A stretch of 21,383 nt of DNA, from the IMG/VR virus record IMGVR_UViG_3300017527_000264, positions 1-21,383 of that record; one strand, written 5' to 3'. Below the pieces are notes generated by a model, which saw nothing but the letters and a program-made list of their open reading frames with translations, made no database searches and was not told where the DNA came from. This document shows, in pieces, positions 1 to 6,813 of this stretch. Position 1 is the first letter of the stretch. Each line of letters starts with the position of its first letter. This DNA comes from a virus. Position numbers and translations under genes: made by a program.

Positions 1-112
1 AGGAGAAGATATTAGGGGCATTGAAAAGCATTAAAGATGCTTCTCAATTAATAGCGATACTAATCTTTCTTTGCCTTTTGCAATCTTGCTTTTCGTGTGC
101 GATGAAAGTCGG
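1..112. other. Left-edge stretch with imperfect hairpin; no clear gene
   Basis: No minus-strand gene is visible here beyond the stop of the DUF1353 gene. Bases 21-47 form an imperfect inverted repeat: TTGA/TCAA and AAGCAT/ATGCTT arms, one A-C mismatch and a 5-nt loop. It could be a transcript-end structure, but no T-run follows it on either strand. On the plus strand one frame is open from base 3 to a TAA at 114-116. It would encode the last 37 residues of a protein with a hydrophobic stretch near its end, overlapping the minus-strand stop tail to tail. This may be the end of a convergent gene, but it is too short to call. Confidence 0.35.
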
Positions 113-478
113 CTAATTCTTTTTATAAGCCGTCCAGCCCCCCAACCTGACCCCCGCCCACATCAGCCACCTACGCCACCAGGATACACCCTTGACTCCC
201 ATAGCTTCACGAAACACAGCGTCGGCTTGGGTTTGTGAGACTTTTACACTTGCCTTCTTTCGGTAAAGATAATCATGTAAAACCGCCGCCCTGTGCGAAC
301 AATTTCCCACCATCGCATAAATAATGGGTATCCTGGGGACACTGGCAAAGTCGGTTATAAAATTGGTTGGGACAAAGATACGGCCCACCAAATCACTATC
401 ATAGATCAAGGGTTCGGTAAGTTGCCACTTGCCGTTATCAAGGATTTTGGCCTTTAGTTTTGTGATGTATTTCGACAT
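113..478 (-). CDS. DUF1353 family phage protein
   Basis: This 121-residue protein resembles the DUF1353 family, a small phage protein common near lysis and tail genes, with no firmly established role. The recognisable core is an F-x-T-D-F-A-S-V-P segment near residue 42, an H-D-Y-L-Y motif near residue 68, and an A-D-x-x-F-R-E-A-M helix near residue 86. A Trp/Arg-rich tail follows that could lie against a membrane. There is no signal peptide. The ATG overlaps the stop of the upstream lipoprotein gene as TAATG and has no strong ribosome-binding site of its own, so translation is probably coupled. It is the last gene of the operon in this window. The family assignment is from memory of the motif pattern; function is unknown. 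Confidence 0.72.
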   Translation of the reverse strand: MSKYITKLKAKILDNGKWQLTEPLIYDSDLVGRIFVPTNFITDFASVPRIPIIYAMVGNCSHRAAVLHDYLYRKKASVKVSQTQADAVFREAMGVKGVSWWRRWLMWAGVRLGGWTAYKKN

Positions 479-705
479 TATTTGGCTACCGTTAGAGCGT
501 TTATAATTTTAAGGGCTTCAATCAGGGCTTCCGCATCAGACTTTTGGCTGTCTAACTTGACGATAATTTTAGCCCCATCCTTCGTTACAGAAAGCCCCTG
601 TATCGACTGATCGCCCCACCGGGTATAAGTGAAGTCCCCATAGGATATTGTTGAGCAACCGGCCAAAAGTATGGACATGAATATTAACAGCATTAATTTT
701 TTCAT
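478..705 (-). CDS. Small lipoprotein
   Basis: A 75-residue protein with a type II signal peptide: two lysines, a hydrophobic stretch and an L-L-A-G-C lipobox, with the lipidated cysteine at residue 17. The mature part is about 58 residues, hydrophilic, with a predicted C-terminal helix. A strong ribosome-binding site (GGAGGGATAAG then ATG) fixes the start. It would be anchored to the inner or outer membrane of a Gram-negative host. Lying near the M23 peptidase and a second lipoprotein, it could be an outer-membrane spanin or a superinfection or lysis accessory. It lacks the proline richness typical of Rz1, so the spanin reading is weak. The 119-base gap upstream separates it from the lysis group. 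Confidence 0.7.
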   Translation of the reverse strand: MKKLMLLIFMSILLAGCSTISYGDFTYTRWGDQSIQGLSVTKDGAKIIVKLDSQKSDAEALIEALKIINALTVAK

Positions 706-824
706 CTTATCCCTCCATCTAACTCAACCACAATTTAGAATCCCGGCAAATGCCGCTTGTCAGAGATTATCACTTCCATTTTTTTGTTAAGTGCTTTTAT
801 CCTGATAGCGACATCTGCCAGAAA
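706..824. other. Intergenic gap between two lipoprotein genes
   Basis: This 119-base stretch holds no convincing gene. After the TAA of the 825-1043 gene the same frame stays open for about 29 codons, but it has no usable start codon or ribosome-binding site. A short CGGC/GCCG inverted repeat lies near 753-764 with no T-run after it. The gap ends with the ribosome-binding site of the 478-705 gene. Confidence 0.5.
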
Positions 825-1043
825 TTAGATTTTAAGATCATCATCTTCCATGTATTCTTTGTATTCCTCTTCCGTCAGCCAGTTATCTTTATCATCATAA
901 TACCCAGGGGCCATTTGACCAAAAATAATACCGTAGGGTGTGCCGATAGGATAGAAAGCCTTTTCCGGAGGGCATGGGGGACACTCAGGGCATGTTGCAC
1001 AGGCCGACAAGAAGAATAAACAGGTAATAAGTAAGGCTTTCAT
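825..1043 (-). CDS. Small Cys/Pro-rich lipoprotein, possible outer-membrane spanin
   Basis: A 72-residue protein with a type II signal peptide ending in an L-S-A-C lipobox (cysteine at residue 15). Right after the lipid-anchored cysteine comes a short Cys/Pro segment with C-P-E-C-P-P-C-P-P spacing, then an aromatic middle and a very acidic tail. Known o-spanins (Rz1 type) are short, proline-rich, lipid-anchored and encoded next to the endolysin, and this gene follows the M23 peptidase directly with an ATGA overlap. That makes o-spanin the best guess. No obvious inner-membrane partner (Rz) overlaps it; the single-TM protein at 2040-2276 is the only candidate. The cysteines could form disulfides in the periplasm. 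The spanin role is inferred from context. Confidence 0.62.
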   Translation of the reverse strand: MKALLITCLFFLSACATCPECPPCPPEKAFYPIGTPYGIIFGQMAPGYYDDKDNWLTEEEYKEYMEDDDLKI

Positions 1044-1417
1044 AAGAACACCTCAATATTAAGATAAGTATTTACATGAACGTGCGGCTCTACTTTAGGA
1101 TATTTCAGAGAAATGTCTTGGGCATACCCAACGATATCCCCCTGATTAACCGTGGTCCCGATCAGGTTATATTCGGGGATTATATATAGGATGTGGACAA
1201 TAAATAGACTGCTAACAATCTCCACGCCCATGTATTGAGCATCACCCGTATACGGATAAACCACACGATTGAGCTTGCCCGAAATCACAGCTAAAACCGA
1301 CTGCCCGACCTCACATCCGAAATCAGACCCCTTATGCAGTCTGTCCCCCCTCTTTGCAGAAAAGTGACCGTTACCGCCCCTATCATTCCTGATCGGTTTT
1401 CCCGTTGGGTTTATCAT
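1040..1417 (-). CDS. M23-family peptidase, probable endolysin
   Basis: A 125-residue single-domain protein resembling LytM/M23 zinc metallopeptidases, which cut peptide cross-bridges in peptidoglycan. Visible catalytic features are H28-x-x-x-D32 in an H-K-G-S-D context, a central H75, and the terminal H112-x-H114 pair, which together give the usual zinc ligands and general base. The G-x-x-V-x-x-G-D-I-V-G-Y segment before the last pair also fits the fold. There is no signal peptide or cell-wall-binding domain, so release would need a holin. Holin-like proteins lie upstream and a lipoprotein directly downstream, which together suggest a lysis cassette. The ATG at 1417 has a GGGAAAG site and lies 35 nt inside the upstream gene, an unusually long overlap. 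Confidence 0.82.
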   Translation of the reverse strand: MINPTGKPIRNDRGGNGHFSAKRGDRLHKGSDFGCEVGQSVLAVISGKLNRVVYPYTGDAQYMGVEIVSSLFIVHILYIIPEYNLIGTTVNQGDIVGYAQDISLKYPKVEPHVHVNTYLNIEVFL

Positions 1418-1565
1418 ATCCGTTACTTTCCCGGAATGACCTAACCGCCACTCCCATAGCAGTTACAATGTTTTCAGCTTCCTTGAGTAATCCCATAAGT
1501 TTAGTCGTGCCGTTGCGAATAGCATGACGGAGATATTCAAGTTCTTTAATTTCCTGCTCTGTCAT
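1383..1565 (-). CDS. Small helical protein of unknown function
   Basis: A 60-residue soluble protein, mostly helical by composition, with an acidic start and no membrane segment. The ATG follows a GTGAGGAAAAATG ribosome-binding region and overlaps the stop of the upstream membrane protein as ATGA. Its last 35 bases are shared with the start of the M23 peptidase gene in another frame. Its position between a membrane protein and the endolysin suggests a lysis accessory such as an antiholin or regulator, but no motif supports this. I do not recognise the family. Confidence 0.6.
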   Translation of the reverse strand: MTEQEIKELEYLRHAIRNGTTKLMGLLKEAENIVTAMGVAVRSFRESNGYDKPNGKTDQE

Positions 1566-1846
1566 TTTTCCTCACCCTTACAGTATCCACTCTTGATCGA
1601 GTGTCCCACTACCAAGCCTATCATAATCAGTTCCGGTATAAGCCTGACATTCCAGAACCACATACCCATAATCTGATAATAATAAACAGGGTCAATATCT
1701 CGATATATTCTTGCATTAAGATTAGCCAAATGATGCATCCATAAGGCTATAAAAAGAAGCCATAAATATGGACGCCTGTGGCAAAAGACAAGACCAGCCG
1801 AACAAACTATCACCAATAAAGCATATAGTATCAGGCAAATATCCAC
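1562..1846 (-). CDS. Three-TM membrane protein, holin candidate
   Basis: A 94-residue protein with three probable membrane segments at about residues 4-22, 27-43 and 57-80, a short basic link (H-R-R-P) and a charged tail (G-E-E-K). This is the size and layout of class I holins, which form pores that release endolysin. The start is GTG at 1846, overlapping the upstream stop as TAGTG, with a GGAGATGA site a few bases before. It precedes a 60-residue protein and the M23 peptidase. A second, single-TM candidate lies at 2040-2276, so which is the holin cannot be decided; one could be an antiholin. No sequence family is recognised. Confidence 0.62.
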   Translation of the reverse strand: MDICLILYALLVIVCSAGLVFCHRRPYLWLLFIALWMHHLANLNARIYRDIDPVYYYQIMGMWFWNVRLIPELIMIGLVVGHSIKSGYCKGEEK

Positions 1847-2043
1847 TATTCATCTCCATTCAGGTTCAAGGTTCTGACTAATTCTCGTAGTTCAAGAGTA
1901 ACTCTCTTAGCTTTAGATGCTGTCTCGGCATCCCGTAGATTATTCGCTCGTATTTTCATCCTAAGAGCTTCAATTTCGGTCGGGAGCGTCACTCCTAAAC
2001 CTGTAAATACCGGACGTATTTTTAGGAGACTTTTAACTGTCAT
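1846..2043 (-). CDS. Small basic helical protein of unknown function
   Basis: A 65-residue, Arg/Lys-rich, helix-favouring protein without membrane segments or cysteines. It lies between two membrane-protein genes and is joined to both by stop/start overlaps (ATGA upstream, TAGTG downstream), with a G-rich sequence before its ATG. Coupling to holin-like genes suggests a lysis-timing or accessory role, but this is only context. No family recognised. Confidence 0.6.
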   Translation of the reverse strand: MTVKSLLKIRPVFTGLGVTLPTEIEALRMKIRANNLRDAETASKAKRVTLELRELVRTLNLNGDE

Positions 2044-2276
2044 GGGCGGCCCCCCCTGTTAAGAGATAACAATACTACATCTTTTAGCCCTGACATGCTC
2101 TGTGCCAGTTCTCCCATCACAGTGCCACGTTCCTCACTACCCTGTGCAAGGTCAACTAATATCTCATCCTTGCGCCTGGCTGCCTTCAGGAGCCACCATA
2201 TTACTAAAACCAGAGCTAATAGAGCGCAATGTCCCAACGGGAGTGCTGCGAATATCTTGCCAAGTGTGTACTCCAT
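2040..2276 (-). CDS. Single-TM protein, holin-like (BhlA/UviB-like layout)
   Basis: A 78-residue protein with one N-terminal membrane segment (about residues 13-31, ending in I-W-W-L-L-K), a basic patch (A-R-R-K), then a charged helical region. This layout resembles BhlA/UviB-type holins: one TM, basic border and coiled-coil-like tail. It also fits an inner-membrane spanin, whose helix would lie in the periplasm. The basic patch just after the TM favours a cytoplasmic C-terminus by the positive-inside rule, and therefore the holin reading. The ATG overlaps the upstream stop as TAATG. The resemblance is in overall pattern, not proven homology. Confidence 0.6.
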   Translation of the reverse strand: MEYTLGKIFAALPLGHCALLALVLVIWWLLKAARRKDEILVDLAQGSEERGTVMGELAQSMSGLKDVVLLSLNRGGRP

Positions 2277-2581
2277 TACATCTCCAAGTCAGGGTTTATG
2301 ATTTCCTTGTCAGCGTAATTTAAGAGGTGTTGAAACTCATGTCCCGCTACCTTCCATCCGTCTTTAGGCTTGATCGTTAATTTACCGTCCCTGCGTCTGT
2401 AACCCCGCAAGAATACATAGTTATTGCACCAGATAACCGCACCCGCACGACCTTGTTTGTCCAGTACGGGGTGCTTCTTTCCGCACAGGAACACAGTTAT
2501 GCGACCAACATGAAGGGTCTTAACATAACCCTCTGGTAGTCGCTTGGGCCAACTAACGAATAGGTCGCTCCAAAATCCCAC
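2276..2581 (-). CDS. Mini-protein with HEFQH zinc-metallopeptidase motif
   Basis: A 101-residue protein carrying H81-E-F-Q-H85, a perfect HExxH signature of zincin metallopeptidases, inside a helix-like A-G-H-E-F-Q-H-L-L segment. Acidic residues follow (D91, E93, D98), any of which might be a third zinc ligand. The first 75 residues look like a basic beta-rich domain with two cysteines. The start is GTG at 2581 with a GGAGATG site five bases before; the first 29 bases overlap the upstream gene. There is no signal peptide. Placed at the border between receptor-binding and lysis genes, it could be a wall-active or host-directed protease, or a virion processing enzyme. The motif is visible; activity and substrate are unknown. 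Confidence 0.68.
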   Translation of the reverse strand: MGFWSDLFVSWPKRLPEGYVKTLHVGRITVFLCGKKHPVLDKQGRAGAVIWCNNYVFLRGYRRRDGKLTIKPKDGWKVAGHEFQHLLNYADKEIINPDLEM

Positions 2582-3011
2582 GGTTCATCTCCCTATATCC
2601 GTTCTTTCTCAGCCATTCGGTCCCCGAGAGTTTACAAGTATCGACCACAATAGCCTCTGCATTCTTAACGGCAATCTTACCTTTGATGCGCTTCTTGTCA
2701 GAGAAACAGGACAAAGAATAGTCAATCCCGTCCTTGCTCCATACCGGCCCTCTGCTATCAATTAGCTGTTGATAATTACCGGATAGGGGTCTGCCTATTT
2801 CTGTTTTGGCTTTGTTGAAATTGACCTTACGAGCATCGTATTTAGCAACTTGAAGCAATTCCTTATCCGTGTAATCCCTTACAGTCCCCTTCTCTTTGTC
2901 CACAACCAGGTCTATTTTGGGCTTATCAGGCACTTTGGGAATCAAGACAAGGGTGTCCGCAAGGGAAATTGAAGGCCATGCCAATATCAATAGGGCAATT
3001 AAATATCTCAT
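2553..3011 (-). CDS. Secreted protein of unknown function
   Basis: A 152-residue protein with a textbook Sec signal peptide: an arginine, a hydrophobic core and an S-L-A|D cleavage site after residue 18. The mature part is basic and lysine-rich, with two cysteines (in L-S-C-F-S and D-T-C-K) that could form a disulfide in the periplasm. A motif like S-R-G-P-V-W-S-K-D-G lies mid-protein. The ATG overlaps the stop of the LamG protein as ATGA, and the gene end overlaps the HEFQH mini-protein by 29 bases. Coupling to a signal-peptide-bearing lectin suggests they act together outside the cytoplasm. I recognise no family. Confidence 0.68.
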   Translation of the reverse strand: MRYLIALLILAWPSISLADTLVLIPKVPDKPKIDLVVDKEKGTVRDYTDKELLQVAKYDARKVNFNKAKTEIGRPLSGNYQQLIDSRGPVWSKDGIDYSLSCFSDKKRIKGKIAVKNAEAIVVDTCKLSGTEWLRKNGYREMNRGILERPIR

Positions 3012-4483
3012 AAGCCAAACCTCCGCTTTAGCTGATTGTAAATCTGTTGATGCTCCGCCGCCGTAAGGACATCATTGAATAGTGCAAGGGCAGCTATGTC
3101 ACCTGCTAAAAGTCCACCTGCCCCCGTTTCTTCAGCAGCAATAGAAAATGCTTCTGGTGCGGCATATATAGCTGTCGAGACATCTCCAACTTCCGTGCTG
3201 GCAACTTCAGAACCACTGACGAATACGTCTATATTCGATGCAGAAGCGTCATAAGAGAAACCGATTAACTTCCATCCTGTTTGACCATTAGAAAAGACAG
3301 CCGCATCAGTTATAAAATAGTCGTCAACTACTCCATCATTACTTGCGCCAATCCGTACTTTACCTGCCGTGTCTATACGGGCATAATAGGCAGATACACC
3401 GCTTTCACATTTGCCAAATAACATATCATCGGAAGCTGGTTGACCATCATCCAGCCTGACCAACACAAACCCGCTGAAATCCCCTGTCACGGAGAAAGCA
3501 CTCTTGCGGATCTCAATGTCTGTGATGTCGTTGTAGTCAAAGCCTGTTTCTACTGTTGCCCAACCCTCGGTAGCACCTCCTGGGGTAGTCGTGACGTGTA
3601 CTCCGGTGGCGGCGCAGTCGGCAGCCTCTTTAAACGAAATATTACTTATTACAGCATCACATGTTGCGCTGCCCCTAATATTGGCAGTAGAATCGGCGGT
3701 ACAAACCGCATAAAATGTCTTTGTTCCAGCTGTAGTGTAAACAGGGTAGTCTGAACCAGCAAATGCCCCACCGCTTGCCAAATAAATACTTCCTGCTGTT
3801 ATAGAATCAATAACCAAGACTATCTTATATAGCTTACCTACAGTAAACGGGCTATCTATAGACTTCAGTGTTCCCGCCCCAAGACCATCCCATGTAACAG
3901 TTCCGGCGCCTGCGTTTTGAGTTATATTATCATCCGTGTCGTCCCACTCACCAGCATCACTGAACCCTGGGTCGTCTAACGCCTCAACACCCCAAGTCTC
4001 CCCGCCACCAACAGCTTTCAAATACCCCTTCGCCCTCTTGCCTGCCGAGTCCTCAACAACTACCTCATAGGTTCCTGCCGTAGAGGCATAATCTGAAAAG
4101 TCAAGGTCTTTCCATGCAAGCCATGATTGGTCTGTGACAAAGGAGCATCGAGAATCTGCAGAAGTCAGACCTGTGTGAGAGGCAATGACAGCCTGTGACA
4201 TGAAATCGTCAGTGCCGTCAAAGTCCAGATAGGTAGCATACTCTCCTGGTTGCTTCGCCCCTGTCCCCTGCTCACCAAAGTTCCGGCCACCGCTTCCGTC
4301 GATCATCTCAGAACCATCCCCATACATCCTGGTATCAGATTGATTCCAGTAGAAGAAACAGGAATCATAGGTCTCTGGTTCAAGGCCGGGGAATGTCTTG
4401 CTGTCAAATATCCCGCCTGCAAAGGCAAAGGGAGGATAGGCAAGGAGGCCGATCAGGATTGTAATTATTAGTTTCTTAAACAT
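3008..4483 (-). CDS. Signal-peptide-bearing LamG/concanavalin-like protein
   Basis: A 491-residue protein. Residues 1-22 are an apparent Sec signal peptide (two lysines, hydrophobic core, A-F-A|G-G cleavage site). A middle region of about residues 160-285, starting near a D-P-G-F segment and rich in Thr/Gly, looks like a carbohydrate-binding jelly roll. The last 170 residues resemble the laminin G/concanavalin-like fold common in phage receptor-binding proteins: F-S-G-F-V-L-V, then a W-K-L-I-G-F-S-Y-D strand, an I-D-V-F-V-S-G-S turn and a terminal L-A-L-F-N-D-V-L-T-A-A-E helix. It probably binds host surface glycans. An AAAGGAGGTCAAT site precedes the ATG. A signal peptide is unexpected for a virion protein. 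Domain calls are from pattern; the ligand is unknown. Confidence 0.75.
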   Translation of the reverse strand: MFKKLIITILIGLLAYPPFAFAGGIFDSKTFPGLEPETYDSCFFYWNQSDTRMYGDGSEMIDGSGGRNFGEQGTGAKQPGEYATYLDFDGTDDFMSQAVIASHTGLTSADSRCSFVTDQSWLAWKDLDFSDYASTAGTYEVVVEDSAGKRAKGYLKAVGGGETWGVEALDDPGFSDAGEWDDTDDNITQNAGAGTVTWDGLGAGTLKSIDSPFTVGKLYKIVLVIDSITAGSIYLASGGAFAGSDYPVYTTAGTKTFYAVCTADSTANIRGSATCDAVISNISFKEAADCAATGVHVTTTPGGATEGWATVETGFDYNDITDIEIRKSAFSVTGDFSGFVLVRLDDGQPASDDMLFGKCESGVSAYYARIDTAGKVRIGASNDGVVDDYFITDAAVFSNGQTGWKLIGFSYDASASNIDVFVSGSEVASTEVGDVSTAIYAAPEAFSIAAEETGAGGLLAGDIAALALFNDVLTAAEHQQIYNQLKRRFGL

Positions 4484-4494
4484 ATTGACCTCCT

Positions 4495-6480
4495 TTATTG
4501 ATATTCCAGATAAATAACAATGGAAGTTGAAGCAGTCAAAGCAGTCAATGCTTCAAGTTTAATATGGATCTCATTAGAGCTATCAGCATCATATAGTTGA
4601 AAAGCATCTGTATACTCCCATATCTTCACAAGACCACTATTATCTGCATGGGTGTTGGCTGATTCCGTCATATAGACACTCGTTCCAGACGGAGTATCAT
4701 CAAGCCTCAAGTTCTCCGCTGTCCCACCAAGACACCGAGCCAGGTCGTATTTAACCAATCCTGCAATGTCGTCAACTGTGAAGGTAGTTGTACCGCTTGC
4801 CGCCTCCCCGTTGAACTCGGTATAGGTAAGATTAAAACTCCAGTCTTTAATCAACTCATCCTCAGTCATGGAATCAGAGTTATAGACTGATAACCTAAAG
4901 CTCTCATTGGTATCCGCTGTAGGATCTGTGCTGATATAAGCCCACATTTTGCGAACAACAGGATTGTTTCCATTAACACTTGTGATGTTTCCAGTCTGCG
5001 TCTGATTGGCGGCATGGAAACCTGTGAGAGTCACCGTGCCTGTGTTTGCAGCCCCAAGGTTAAGGTCGGTAAAGCTCCCCGCTGCCGGAGTAGTGCCGCC
5101 TATGGTAGCATCAACTGTACCTGCATTAATATCTGCGGTGGTTGCAACCAGGCTTGCAATAGTAGCTGTTCCCGCTACACCGTCCACGATAATCTCGTCA
5201 CCGTCAGGCAACATCTTAAAGCCTGTCCAGGTCGTGCCGTCACAATGGTATATCCCCACCATCTCCGGTTCAAGTATGCCTAACGTAGCAGGGGCATCAG
5301 TTTTAACGGTTAGTGTTTCCCCCGTTCCATTCGCCATATTGAATATAATAAACAATAGGTCTGTTGAACTCGCTTCAGCGGGTAGCGTGACATCCCTGTC
5401 AGAACCATTTGGATCAAGCTTTTGTACCACCATATCGGTTATAACAAGCGTTTTGTTAGCACTTAGTGTTGCTACGCTCTGATCGAGCTTTAACCGATCT
5501 ATGTCAGCGGTTCCAGCAACCAAGCCTTCTGTAATTATAGTCCCATCGTCTGTTATCGTACCACTTGAAGAATTATCATCAAGCGTACAATTTCTCACAG
5601 TCAAACTTGCACTATTGGCTTGATATAGGTCATAATCAGTAGCATCAAACCAGCAATTTTCAGCAACAGCAATAGCATCGGCCCCACCATAAGCAGCTAA
5701 ACCACCGCTTGTACAAGCCGCACCCTCTGTTACAACTGAATGAGAATTAAATACGCTTAGTGTGCAATCTTTATCCGCTGAATCATCAACGACCTCAAAC
5801 CCAGCCGCAGTATCAGCCGCACCTGATACCGTGGAATAGCACTGGTGAATGTGGACTGCCGTATCAGCCTCCGCTGTAGATTCGTTCTCCGCATGGATAC
5901 CGCTTGCGGCGGCATTGGTAGACGTGGCTGTTAGTTCACAGTTTAACACTTCAACGGAAGCGTCAACTATGCGGATTGCGTGTTGCGTACCGGCGTGGCT
6001 GTTGAGGGTGATCTCTAAGTTTCGCAGGTAAATGCCGGTCAAGACCGTCCCGCCAGTACCGTCAATCCTGACCCCAGGCGACGCACTGGCAGTCACATCA
6101 ATGGACAGGTTGTTAATCGCTACATTGCTTGCCGTAACATGAAAGACGTTCTTACTGTCTGTCACGGTGGCGATAGACGTAGCTCCCCTCCCATGACCGA
6201 TAAGGGTAATGGCTTTGGCAATGTCAATATCGTCAGTAATGGTATAAGTTCCCGCAGCAAGTATCAAAACATCCCCAGCTGTTGCCGCCGCAATCTCAGT
6301 CTCGATGTTATCAGTAATCTGTAAATATTTTACGTTACAATTCAACAGCTCAATATCAAAAAACTTTGGGCTTTTTGTATATCCATGTATCCCACCACCA
6401 CCAATACCAGAGCTTACAGCTATGGTAGCAGGCCAAACCATAAGCAGTAGTATGCTAAATAGCAATATCCATCGTTTCAT
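4495..6480 (-). CDS. Right-handed beta-helix tail spike/fibre with N-terminal signal peptide
   Basis: A 661-residue protein. It starts with a hydrophobic leader (K-R, then about 18 apolar residues, A-V-S-S) followed by a Gly-rich link. Residues 45-320 have the pectin-lyase-like pattern: the G-D-V-L-I-L-A-A-G-T-Y-T-I entry, an I-T-L-I-G-H-G turn, and repeated short strands with stacked Asn/Val/Ile. Residues 430-490 carry T-A-D-I-N-A-G-T and P-A-A-G-S-F-T-D-L phrases common in phage tail fibres, and the last 150 residues are a beta-rich terminal domain. It is probably a receptor-binding or glycan-degrading spike. No catalytic residues can be assigned. A strong AGGAGGTAAG site precedes the ATG. 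The gene lies between a small beta-rich protein and the LamG protein. Confidence 0.78.
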   Translation of the reverse strand: MKRWILLFSILLLMVWPATIAVSSGIGGGGIHGYTKSPKFFDIELLNCNVKYLQITDNIETEIAAATAGDVLILAAGTYTITDDIDIAKAITLIGHGRGATSIATVTDSKNVFHVTASNVAINNLSIDVTASASPGVRIDGTGGTVLTGIYLRNLEITLNSHAGTQHAIRIVDASVEVLNCELTATSTNAAASGIHAENESTAEADTAVHIHQCYSTVSGAADTAAGFEVVDDSADKDCTLSVFNSHSVVTEGAACTSGGLAAYGGADAIAVAENCWFDATDYDLYQANSASLTVRNCTLDDNSSSGTITDDGTIITEGLVAGTADIDRLKLDQSVATLSANKTLVITDMVVQKLDPNGSDRDVTLPAEASSTDLLFIIFNMANGTGETLTVKTDAPATLGILEPEMVGIYHCDGTTWTGFKMLPDGDEIIVDGVAGTATIASLVATTADINAGTVDATIGGTTPAAGSFTDLNLGAANTGTVTLTGFHAANQTQTGNITSVNGNNPVVRKMWAYISTDPTADTNESFRLSVYNSDSMTEDELIKDWSFNLTYTEFNGEAASGTTTFTVDDIAGLVKYDLARCLGGTAENLRLDDTPSGTSVYMTESANTHADNSGLVKIWEYTDAFQLYDADSSNEIHIKLEALTALTASTSIVIYLEYQ

Positions 6481-6495
6481 TTTTCTTACCTCCTG

Positions 6496-6813
6496 TTAGA
6501 AATATACCATAACGTGAACAGCCGATGCACCAGCCGCCGTATCAATACAGAGAAAATTTTTCACGTTATTTACGCCGGTTATTGTAGTATTTTGTCCCGC
6601 CTCGATAGGCGTTCCGGTTGCCGCTTCCGGGGCAGTCCCGTCTATCCGAAACCTGACAGCATTTGTCTCGACCACGATCAAGGCCGCCCTTGCCATCCTT
6701 CCCTTGTGCTTCCCTGACGTGGGGTGTCGGACAGAAGCCGTAATACCCGTCGAAGTCGTGGGGGCTAAAGCCTCATAAGTTCCCGCATCGCCCAATTCTT
6801 CATTGATTATCAT
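6496..6813 (-). CDS. Small beta-rich phage structural protein
   Basis: A 105-residue protein made mainly of predicted beta strands, with an A-V-R-F-R-I-D-G-T-A-P core at about residues 52-62, a Gly/Thr-rich turn and a terminal H-V-M-V-Y-F strand. Short proteins with this R-F-x-x-D-G-T-x-P core and a closing aromatic strand occur in many phage genomes near head or tail genes, usually annotated as hypothetical or minor structural (from memory). The ATG overlaps the upstream stop as ATGA and has its own AAAGGAGGAAAG site, so high expression is plausible. It lies between the internal virion protein and the spike; a decoration or tail-assembly role is possible but unproven. Confidence 0.66.
   Translation of the reverse strand: MIINEELGDAGTYEALAPTTSTGITASVRHPTSGKHKGRMARAALIVVETNAVRFRIDGTAPEAATGTPIEAGQNTTITGVNNVKNFLCIDTAAGASAVHVMVYF

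Noticed and set aside
740-824. Small frame of about 29 codons after the 825-1043 lipoprotein gene
   Set aside because: It has no usable start codon and no ribosome-binding site; it is probably chance or a remnant.
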